64,000 nucleotides of DNA from Aphrocallistes beatrix (taxonomy: Eukaryota; Porifera; Hexactinellida; Sceptrulophora; Aphrocallistidae): assembly GCA_963281255.1 (NCBI GenBank), contig OY725489.1, positions 1 to 64,000 on the forward strand. The letters run 5' to 3'. The notes below the pieces were generated by a model. It searched no databases and was not told the DNA's origin. It worked only from the letters and a program-made list of their open reading frames with translations. Below are positions 14,323 through 22,600 of the stretch, in pieces. The stretch's first letter is position 1. Each line of letters begins with the position of its first letter. The position numbers were made by a program, and so were the translations under genes.

Positions 14323-15540
14323 TTAGAAGCGCAGTTTCTGAAAGAACCACTTGTTCTTGCCGGTCTTATATCTACAAACAAACAAATAGTAAATAAACAA
14401 ACAACAATCAAGGGACTGAGAGATGGCACACCTCTTCTCGAAAGCTGACTTGACCACTTCTCTAGCCTTGCGTCTCAGTTTCTTCTCACGGAAGCAGTCC
14501 TTGTTCACTCGCGTCGTGTCTATCTTCAGCTCCACTGAGTACCTACAGACCCTCCATTAAGTACGGAGTTAGCTACTACGATGTAACTCATTAAGTACGG
14601 AGTTAGCTACTACGATGTAACTCATTAAGTACGGAGCTAGCTACTACGATGTAACCCAATATAAGTACGGAGTTAGCTACTACGATGTAACCCGAATCCC
14701 GGAAGTTTCGTCCCTGGAAATTTCGTCCCCTGAAATGTCCCTTTCGCACTTACTGATTTCTCAATCAAAATGCCTCATTTTCACCATTATTTCAAACATA
14801 CTCCACTCCAAAAGCCTCACTTTCCGTTCCTTACATATTAGTGCCTGTTTATTTTAGGCTCTAATGAGACAAAAGTTCGGGGACGAAATTTCCGGGACGA
14901 AATTTCCGAAACCCATGTAACCCATTATAAGTACGGAGTTAGCTACTACGATGTAACCCATTATAAGTACGGAGTTAGCTACTACGATGTAACCCATTAT
15001 AAGTATAGAGTTAGCTACTACGATGTAACCCATTATAAGTACGGAGTTAGCTACTACGATGTAACCCATTATAAGTACGGAGTTAGCTACTACGATGTAA
15101 CCCATTATAAGTACGGAGTTAGCTACTACGATGTAACCCATTATAAGTACGGAGTTAGCTACTACGATGTAACCCATTATAAGTACGGAGTTAGCTACTA
15201 CGATGTAACCCATTAAGTATGGAGTTAGCTACTACGATGTTACTCATTATAAGTACGGAGTTAGCTACTAGGATGTAAGGACCTACCTGGTGGGCATCAA
15301 GTGGTTGTAGTTGAGTAGGCGCACGAACGGTTTGATGCGACACCTGCGTGCCGTCTTCTTCTTGCCCATGCGGCGAGTAATCTTGCGCGGGTAGCGCTCA
15401 ATCCCGGCGACCAGGGCGTGACTGAAGGCCTTGTCCTTGTCCTGTCCGCCTTCGAACGTCTTCACGACCACGCCCTTCTTCCCCGCGTGTCTCCCGCCTA
15501 GGACCACCACCACCTTATTCGGCTTCATTATCTTCCCCAT
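14323..15540 (-). CDS. RPL27: Ribosomal protein L27 (eL27), 137 aa
   Basis: A structural protein of the cytosolic 60S subunit. Exons 15540-15287, 14542-14432 and 14371-14323 join to 137 codons; animal RPL27 is 136 aa. The N-terminal KOW-type segment ([19 protein letters not shown]), the [15 protein letters not shown] block, [17 protein letters not shown] across the first splice, and the invariant C-terminus [15 protein letters not shown] are all present. The 744-bp first intron is about ten times the local norm. It is swollen by a 35-bp minisatellite that carries a MITE-like insertion. The start lies about 1.36 kb upstream of SRPK's start, on the same strand. Confidence 0.97.
14553..15275. 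repeat. 35-bp minisatellite filling RPL27 intron 1
   Basis: More than a dozen copies of AAGTACGGAGTTAGCTACTA plus CGATGTAACCCATTAT, most of them 35 bp. They are interrupted once by the inverted-repeat element at 14699-14911. The copies give an artefactual minus-strand open frame of repeated [12 protein letters not shown]. Some copies vary (CTAG for TTAG, TATAG for TACGG), so homogenisation is incomplete. Confidence 0.9.
14699..14911. mobile_element. MITE-like inverted-repeat element inside the minisatellite
   Basis: The left arm reads CGGAAGTTTCGTCCCTGGAA then ATTTCGTCCCC. The right arm is the inverse, GGGGACGAAATTTCCGGGAC then GAAATTTCCG. Each arm holds two copies of a GGAAATTTCGTCCC motif. 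The 140 bp between them is AT-rich and non-coding. It sits within an otherwise regular minisatellite, which suggests insertion into one unit. I cannot define a target-site duplication with certainty, so the superfamily is left open. Confidence 0.65.
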
Positions 15541-15786
15541 CCCTCAGGCCTAACTCTATAAATCGTTTATTTCATTGTTGGACAAGGAACAATTACACGC
15601 GGCACCAATAGGTACACAGGAAGCAGGAAGGAATAAATAGGACAGAACATTAGATTTAAGAGCTTCAAACTCTGCGCTACAATTTTAGAAATCTACTTCG
15701 GTTTATGCTAACCAATAATGTATAAAGCTATCAATGGATTGAACTGAATTAATATTAAAAGATATAAACTGTACATTGCAGGAGTG

Positions 15787-18327
15787 TCACAGCTGGAACC
15801 GCTCGTGCGTGTGGGTTGAGGTGTCGAAGTCGTCGTAGGTGAGTGTGGGAGGGGCAGAAGGGGTTGGAGACTCACACGACGCCGTGGGCGGGGCGGTGGG
15901 GAGGGTGAGGAGCTCGTCCTGCGCGGGGAGGATGGCGCTCAGCTCCTCGAACACTCCTCGCGGAACGTTGAAGTCGAACTCCTCTTCCGAGAGGACGACT
16001 TGGGTGGCGAGGAGGAGCTCCTGCGACTGCACCTTAGCCTCGGCCTCGTGGACGAGGCTCTGGAAGTGGGAGAAGTCCGGGACGAAGGGGAGGAAGGCGG
16101 TGCGTGGGAGAGGACAGGGCTGGATTCTGTCCCTCAGCAGTCTCGCGTCTATCCGCCTCTCCGCCGAGGTTCGCGGCGTGGGTGGTCTCCTGGCAGCCGA
16201 GGGAGGGCTTGGGGCCGTCAGCTGTCCGGCGAAGAGAGAGGCTTCGTGGCCCCGGCGGAAAGGAGGCTCCGGGTCTGTCAGGTCGAGGTCGATTGGCTCC
16301 AGCGAGGCAGGCCCTTGCAGTCGGTGGAACTTGCTGGCCCATTGCGGGGGCGGAGACTTGGCCCTCTTCGACCCAGTTCTGGACTTCTCAAACTCAGATC
16401 TGAGCTGTCTGCTCTCCGAAGGAGATCCATAGCCGTATGAGCACATGGAGTCAGCTGGCTGTGAGGATCTAGGATCAGCTGATTGGCTGTGGTTCTCAGG
16501 AGTGGATATGCTCTGTTCCGAGCGTTCAAGACTGTAGATTGGATTGGAGGCGAGGGGAGGAGAAGGTTCGGTCGACGGAGTAGGAATAACCCAGTTAGAA
16601 AGGTCTGGACTCAGACCTGGAACCAAGTTATCGAAAGAAAGTTCAGAAGAGTGAGTGGAAATCAGCTGATTGGGAATCTCAGAAGAGTGAGTGGAAATCA
16701 GCTGATTGGGAAGTTCAGAGGAATGAGTGGAAATCAGCTGATTGGGAAGCACAGAGGAATGAGTGGAAATCAGCTGATTGGGAAGCACAGAGGAATGAGT
16801 GGAAATCAGCTGATTGGGAAGCACAGAGGAATGGGGGAAAATCAGCTGATTGGGAAGCACAGAGGAATGGGGGGAAATCAGCTGATTGGGAAGTTCAGAA
16901 GAGTGAGTGGAAATCAGCTGATTGGGAAGCACAGAGGAATGAGTGGAAATCAGCTGATTGGGAAGCACAGAGGAATGGGGGGAAATCAGCTGATTGGGAA
17001 GTTCAGAAGAGTGAGTGGAAATCAGCTGATTGGGAATCTCTGAGGAATAAATAGGAATCAGCTGATTGGGAAGTTCAGAGGAATGAGTAGAAATCAGCTG
17101 ATTATTAAACTCAAGCGATGCATTTGATTCCAGCTGTTCTGAGTTAGGATGGAGGTGGATTGGAGAGAGATCAGCTGGCGGGTCTGCGGGGTGGAAAGAA
17201 TTGTGGTGTCGAGCTGGACTGTTTGGGCGCGGTGGGAGCTCCACTTCCATTGGCTGTAGCTCTTGTGGCGCGGCTGTGAAGAATGTGTCGGGATTCTCTG
17301 TGTTGTCAGGATTGTCGGGATTGTCGGGGTTGTCGGGGGAGGAGAAAGGGGGCGTGGAGGAGGAGGGCGGGGGGGAGAGCAGGCCGGACAGCTGACTGGG
17401 GACCTCGAAGTTGAGGCAGCGGATGCAGGAGAGAATCGTCTCCCCGTCCGGCAGCAGGGAGTGCGGGAGCTCGCGGGTGTGGAAGGAGCCCGCCTCCAGC
17501 GAGGCGAAGGAGAGGGAGGAGTGCCTGTCCAGGAGGAGGAAGGCGAGGGTGTGAGCGGGGGAGCCCACCGGGCACAGGTCTGTCGTCGCTGTTTTCAGTG
17601 CCACGTGCTCCCAGCAGGGACACGGCGTGAGTGGCAGGAGCGACAATGTGTCGCCGTCCTGAGACAGCGCGATGAAGTGTCCCCCGGACACACTCACCCG
17701 CTTGAAGTGGGGCTCTTTGGCGGGGAAGAGCGCCGACAGGAGCGAGCGCGGGGGCGCGGCGGTCTGCAGCCGCGCCCAGTGCAGGTACGGAGGCGCCAGA
17801 ACCAGCACGGAGCGGCCGCTGAGCGCGATGACGTCATCGTGCGGGGACAGGCAGTAGCAGTCCGCGGGGAGGGGCGGGGCCGGGAGGAGGGCAGGGGTGC
17901 CGGGGCGGTCACAGGGAGCGATGGAGAGAGAGTTGGAGCGCTTCTTGCGGAGACAGACACGGTCTCGTCCCAGCTGGAAGTCCTGGCAGCTCTCGAGGAC
18001 CTCGGACCAGCTGATGAGGGCCTCAAGCACGGACTCGACGTTTCCGAGGAACAGCTTGTCGTCCATCCGCACCCCCAGCCCCCCCTCCGCCCCCAGCTCC
18101 AGCTGCACCTGCTCGGCGGCGTCCCGCGGGAGAGGGAACCTGTGCCACTGCTGGGACCCGCCCTTGATCCCGTGGAAGTAGAAGAGCGCGTGCGCCCGCG
18201 ACTCCGGCTGGCGCCCCACCGCCCACAGGATGTTCCCTCCCAGCGAGCTCGTCTGCGCGGACGTTTTGGGCGGGGACCCGTTCGGGAGCGAGAAAGACTC
18301 GGCGGGTAGCGTCATGAGAGGGTTCAT
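15787..18327 (-). CDS. Unrecognised 846-aa protein with 12-aa QLI repeats
   Basis: A single uninterrupted exon, unusual for this window. The N-terminal 300 residues are compact with alternating hydrophobic stretches (for example NILWAVGRQ, HALFYFHGIKG, VIALSGRSVLVLAPPYLHW, FIALSQDGDTLSLLPL). That pattern is reminiscent of a beta-propeller, but I cannot assign a family. A Pro/Ser-rich linker with PDNPDN repeats follows, then about 13 copies of ELPNQLISTHSS. The Pro-rich C-terminal third ends in a conserved-looking helical block around PDFSHFQSLVHEAEAKVQSQ. No signal peptide or membrane segment. The start ATG at 18327 is the first in frame. A nuclear or scaffold role would be a guess. Confidence 0.75.
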   Translation of the reverse strand: MNPLMTLPAESFSLPNGSPPKTSAQTSSLGGNILWAVGRQPESRAHALFYFHGIKGGSQQWHRFPLPRDAAEQVQLELGAEGGLGVRMDDKLFLGNVESVLEALISWSEVLESCQDFQLGRDRVCLRKKRSNSLSIAPCDRPGTPALLPAPPLPADCYCLSPHDDVIALSGRSVLVLAPPYLHWARLQTAAPPRSLLSALFPAKEPHFKRVSVSGGHFIALSQDGDTLSLLPLTPCPCWEHVALKTATTDLCPVGSPAHTLAFLLLDRHSSLSFASLEAGSFHTRELPHSLLPDGETILSCIRCLNFEVPSQLSGLLSPPPSSSTPPFSSPDNPDNPDNPDNTENPDTFFTAAPQELQPMEVELPPRPNSPARHHNSFHPADPPADLSPIHLHPNSEQLESNASLEFNNQLISTHSSELPNQLIPIYSSEIPNQLISTHSSELPNQLISPHSSVLPNQLISTHSSVLPNQLISTHSSELPNQLISPHSSVLPNQLIFPHSSVLPNQLISTHSSVLPNQLISTHSSVLPNQLISTHSSELPNQLISTHSSEIPNQLISTHSSELSFDNLVPGLSPDLSNWVIPTPSTEPSPPLASNPIYSLERSEQSISTPENHSQSADPRSSQPADSMCSYGYGSPSESRQLRSEFEKSRTGSKRAKSPPPQWASKFHRLQGPASLEPIDLDLTDPEPPFRRGHEASLFAGQLTAPSPPSAARRPPTPRTSAERRIDARLLRDRIQPCPLPRTAFLPFVPDFSHFQSLVHEAEAKVQSQELLLATQVVLSEEEFDFNVPRGVFEELSAILPAQDELLTLPTAPPTASCESPTPSAPPTLTYDDFDTSTHTHERFQL
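16655..17105. repeat. 36-bp in-frame repeat around ATCAGCTGATTGGGAA
   Basis: Thirteen units of 36 bp, each containing an exact ATCAGCTGATT. They encode ELPNQLISTHSS-type repeats on the minus strand of the 846-aa gene. Substitutions are mostly shared between sets of units (AGTTCAGA versus AGCACAGA; GAGTGG versus GGGGGG), indicating block duplication. The core is the same palindrome that is scattered through the rest of the window. Confidence 0.92.
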
Positions 18328-18557
18328 TTCTATAAGATGGTTTGTCTCACGATATTATTAGTCTTAATATAAGTGCTGAGTAATAGAACACCCACAGCCA
18401 ATGAATGCTAGAACAATGGATGTAGTGTCAAGCTATTAGGAACTACAAATGATTCTATTGTCCCTAACCACAATTGGGTTTCAATGGAATGAATGAGTCG
18501 GATACTTCGTTTGTTTAGCGGAAGGTGGAATAATAAATTTAAATTAAAATTAAAATG

Positions 18558-19049
18558 CTATTTATAGACTCTCTTTTCCCGCCGCTTCACGGGCTTCTCC
18601 GGCTGCATTCCTTCCGGGGAGGAGCGTAGCCAGGGAGAGAGGTAGGGCCATACGATGTACGCGGCTCTGACTGGCACGAGCAGCAGCAGCCACCAGCTGT
18701 AGTCCGACACAATCCCCGCCACCTGCAGCATCCCCGTGAAGAGCACCACGTCCTTCATGTGCTCCCCCACGCCCCCGGACAGCGACAGGTCGATGCCGCC
18801 GTCCAGCAGCTGCCCCGCGCCGTAGATTGGGCGCGCGATGGCGCGCATGGTTCTGTGCGCCAAATAATGCGCGCCAACTGCGACACTAGCCGCCAGCAGG
18901 TGCCACCAGGAAGTGGCGCCGTAGAAGACCAGGAAGCTGGAGGTGTGAATGGCCGAGCACGCGACACTGACGTGCCAATAGAAGGAGAGCGCTGATTGGT
19001 TGTCACGGAGGATCTCCTGCTTCCCCTTGGTGCGGGGCTTGGCGGGCAT
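18558..19049 (-). CDS. TMEM208: TMEM208 (SND2-type ER targeting factor), 163 aa
   Basis: A small ER membrane protein of the TMEM208/Snd2 family, linked in other eukaryotes to SRP-independent targeting to the ER. Single exon. The start MPAKPRTKGKQEI (19049) fits the family's basic N-terminus; an upstream in-frame ATG at 19109 would add 20 unrelated residues. Membrane segments lie around SACSAIHTSS-FLVFYG, HLLAASVAVGAHYLAH and a C-terminal WWLLLLVPVRAAYIVW stretch. The family blocks LLDGGIDLSLSGGVGEHMKDVVLFT (human: [24 protein letters not shown]) and PVRAAYIVW are present, followed by a basic tail. Its ATG is only 66 bp after the stop of NOP16 on the same strand. Confidence 0.9.
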   Translation of the reverse strand: MPAKPRTKGKQEILRDNQSALSFYWHVSVACSAIHTSSFLVFYGATSWWHLLAASVAVGAHYLAHRTMRAIARPIYGAGQLLDGGIDLSLSGGVGEHMKDVVLFTGMLQVAGIVSDYSWWLLLLVPVRAAYIVWPYLSPWLRSSPEGMQPEKPVKRREKRVYK

Positions 19050-19115
19050 TGCTAGAGTGGGTCTAGGTTTGTTAGCAAGCAAATAGGAACTATAAATAAC
19101 ACAGCACAAAAGTCA

Positions 19116-19562
19116 TCAGCTGACAGCCCGGAGCAGCCGCTGGCACTGCCTGCGCAGCTGGGCCGGCGTCCGCTGCCAGACGTTCAGCTTCGAGTCGCGC
19201 GCCATCGCTTCGTAGTCGGCTGCGTGCTTGGAGATGAGCCGAGTCAGCGTCTGCTTGCTGTGCCAGTCGATGTACACCGCCTCGTGGCTCTCCTGCGCCT
19301 CGCGAGCCTGCGTCGCTGCCTGCTCCATCTCCACCACAGCGCCGCTCTCCCCTCCGCTCTTGTCCTCCACTCGCGCGCCTCTTTTCCGCTTTCGGTTGCA
19401 GTTGGCCGCCAGTCCCATCCGCTCGTAGTTCCCGCTCACCGTCAGTCTTCCCCGCCAGTGGCGCTTCACGAGTTTGTCCCGCGCGCGCGGGCGGGTCTTC
19501 TTCCTGCGCGCTTTCTTGGAAAGGACGAGCTTCTTGGATTTCTTATTCTTGCCTCTGGCCAT
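19116..19562 (-). CDS. NOP16: Nucleolar protein NOP16, 148 aa
   Basis: A 60S ribosome-biogenesis factor of the nucleolus. Single exon, close in length to animal NOP16 (about 178 aa) but shorter in the middle. It has a very basic N-terminus (KNKKSKKLVLSKKARRKKTR), an ERMGLAANCNRKRKRG motif matching the family's MGLA-x-D-x-N-R segment, and a C-terminal helix-rich region with SKHAADYEAMARDSKLNVWQ followed by TPAQLRRQ. The latter parallels the family's YKAMARDEKNYYQDTPKQIR. The start at 19562 lies 95 bp from the divergently oriented PH-domain gene at 19658, suggesting a shared promoter. Confidence 0.88.
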   Translation of the reverse strand: MARGKNKKSKKLVLSKKARRKKTRPRARDKLVKRHWRGRLTVSGNYERMGLAANCNRKRKRGARVEDKSGGESGAVVEMEQAATQAREAQESHEAVYIDWHSKQTLTRLISKHAADYEAMARDSKLNVWQRTPAQLRRQCQRLLRAVS

Positions 19563-19617
19563 GCGTGAGTCTCGGGTTACACTGTATGCTCAATGGATGA
19601 GGTAATCCAGCCTGGAC

Positions 19618-19624
19618 TATAAAG
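19618..19624 (+). promoter_or_regulatory. TATA box for the PH-domain gene
   Basis: TATAAAG within GGACTATAAAGCTGCAG, 40 bp upstream of the ATG at 19658 on the plus strand. Spacing to a normal initiation site (about 30 bp) leaves a leader of only about 10 nt. It lies in the 95-bp divergent interval shared with NOP16. Confidence 0.55.
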
Positions 19625-19657
19625 CTGCAGAGCAGAGTTAGACTGACTATCGACTGA

Positions 19658-22600
19658 ATGGATTTGATTCGAACGGACAGCGCACTCAGCACGGACTCCG
19701 CCGACAGCGCCAGCAGCATCAGCGGCTACCTCCTCAAGAAATGTGAGTTTAGTTTAATAGCAGCAAAAGTACAATACAAAGGAAGTTCTAAAAATAGAAT
19801 AAATCAGTCATCGCAGGTCACGTCGTGCAGGTGCACACAGAGGGTGGAGAAGGAGGGTCTCCGGTCGGGGTTCTGGTTCCAGCACTGGTTCATGAGTCGG
19901 TAGGCCCCGTCCGGACACCCCTCCTCAGGGGCGGAGAGGCGCAGGCCCGCCGGGACGTTCTCGAGCACCTGCTCGTCGGATTGCGTCTCGTAGGGCTGCC
20001 GCGCGTATGTGAAGACCTCCCAGCAGAAAACCCCGTACGCCCACACGTCCGACTTGGTCGTGAACTGCGAGTTCTGGAGACTCTCGGGCGACATCCACCT
20101 AGACCGTCACAAGCATCAAGGACTGTCCTACTCAGCCACAACTCAGCCTAGTTCATTCGTAGCACTCATTGTGCTGACACTCCAGCGCAATAAGATTAGT
20201 CTGGTGCAATGCTGCAGTCAGTCTACACATCAGTTAATACTCCCTCCGTAGGCATAACTATGCACCTCTTCTGTAGTTAGGAATAGAACCTTCCTATTTG
20301 GTGATGTTTTATGTCTTACCCCATTCGTATTGTGCATAAGGTTTATCTCCGAATAGCGCCAGCGCGATTATTAATTCTCAAAAATTCTCAATGAATACAA
20401 CCATGCAATGATGCAAGAAATGTAAAGAAAGCTCCCACTGTGGGGCTTCTATTCAGTGCATGCGTACAAGATGTGCTGTAACTCTGTTCAGCCTATCAAC
20501 TCAACCTATCAAACTGTACGGAACAAGAGTACCTGACTGGGAGGAACTCCTTGTCCCTGCGGTAGTAGTCCCCCGGGAAGAGGTTGGGCCCGATGGGGAG
20601 GTTGATGAGCTTGATGTCCAGCGAGGAGGAGACGCAGCAGTTGCGCGTGGCGACGTCCCTGAAGACCATGTCCCTCTGCGCCAGGAACTCCAGCCCCAGC
20701 GCCGCCTGCCTGCACATGCGCAGCAGGTGCGCCTGCGTCAGCACGAAGTGCACGTCCACGCCGGAGCCGCGCTTGTTCGGGGACCTGGAGAGGGTGTCGG
20801 GGGGCGTGGAGAGGAGCTAGAGGGGAGAGGGGTCAGGAGTTGTCGGGGGGGAGGGACAGAGGTGCGTACCTGCTCCTTAGCCGCCTGCAGGAACTCCTTG
20901 AGACAGCCGCGGTCCGAGTACTCGTAGATGACGTAGTACGGCTCCACGGAGGTGCAGATGCCGAGCACGCGGCTGAGGTTGTCGTGCTGCAGGTAGAAGA
21001 CCGGCCAGGTGTGCAGCTCGTCGGGTTTCGGGAAGGAGCCCTCCTCGCTGTTCGAGATGTAGCACTCCACCGCCACGTGGCGCCGCTCCCCCAGGAACTC
21101 CTCGATGCTGCCCTCGATGATCGGTCCGTACGCGCCGTCCCCCAGCCGCGTCCCGAAGTGCAGCTCGTCCCGCGGAAACCCAATCATCGGGAAGCTCACT
21201 TCCGGCTCTCGCTTCCTAGCGAAGACCATTCAAATCCTAGGCTACACTGTGCTATGCTATGCTATGCTATGCTATGCTATGCTATGCTATGCTATGCTAT
21301 GCTATGCTGTGCTATGCTATGCTATGCCATGCTGTGCTATTCTATGGTATACTAACCTGGCGCCTGCCGAAGAGGGAATCTTGGTGCTGCCGAGCGGCTG
21401 GTACTGCGCCCTGGGGGAGAACTTGCTCCTCAGAGTCCCCTCCTCGCTCTCGCGCAGCTCCCGCGAGTACTTGCTGCGGCCGCGCGAGCAGCGCCGGCAG
21501 ACGAGGACGGCCACCACGAGTCCGCAGCCGCAGAGCAACGCCAGCGCCAGCGCCAGACTGAGCGGGATGAGGACGGCGGGCAGAGAGGCGCCGGCCAGCG
21601 CGGGGATGGGCGGGAGGGACCGCAGGACGGACAGCTGGACGGTCGCGGAGGCGAAGCTTGATTGGTTGAGCGGATCCGTAGCCACGCACTTGTAGGTGCC
21701 TGCATCCGAGAGCTAAGAAGGGAGAATAGGAATGTGACAGCGTAGCCATTCAATCAGGGTTCATTAAGCACATACCTTGACATTCCGCAGCAGCAGCGAG
21801 TTGTTAGGGAGAGAAGTGTTGATCAGCTGTTCAGTCGCGTTGTCAGCTGTTTGGAACCATTGGACAGTAGGCGCTGGATATCCACTCACCTCACACCTCA
21901 GTATTCCATTCTCCCCTTCCCGTAGCGAGACTGCGGACTGGAACGCCGCCACGAAGGGTCCGAATCTGACGGAGAGGCGGAAGGACTGAGCTATGACTAT
22001 TCCCTGAGCGTCCACCGCCAGACACTTGTACTGCCCGGCCTGATCCCTCCTCACTCTACACGCACAGCCGTCAACACCAATCAGCTGAGAGCTACGACGG
22101 CGAACTCACCTGGAGAGTCTCAGAGTGTCGCCGGAGGTCTGGATCAGCTGAGTCCACAGGAACCAGCTAAAGCTGGCGCTGCCACCAGAAACGCGACACA
22201 TCACACTTAGCGCGTCTCCCTCCCGCACCACCTGGTCTCCGATGCTGCCGTTGAACTGCAGGGAACTCTGCACGAGTTGCAGCGAGGAGGAATGGACAGT
22301 GACGGAGCTCTGAGCGGTGGCTATCTCCACCTCACACCGGTACGATCCCGGCACGGATGCCGACACCTGCTGCCCGGCCCGGAACGGTTGGCCGTCGCGC
22401 GTCCAGCTGTAGTTCGCCAGATAGTCAGGGGCGAGCTCGCAATCCAGCTCCACCGATTGGTCGATGGCGAAGTAGATGGGGTCTGGCCCCTGCACAATGA
22501 CGGCTGAGGGGAGTGGCATCAGGGAGAGATCAACCGACACCTTTCGAAACCCCGCCAGATTGTGCGCAACGCAAGAGTACATTCCGGCCTGTGATTGGCT

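Noticed and set aside
14854-15213. Minus-strand frame of repeated [12 protein letters not shown]
   Set aside because: Lies within the RPL27 intron minisatellite; the flanking splice sites join RPL27 exons correctly.
20840-21355. 171-aa plus-strand open frame inside the PTK7 region
   Set aside because: Antisense to PTK7 exon 6 and the (GCTAT)n intron.
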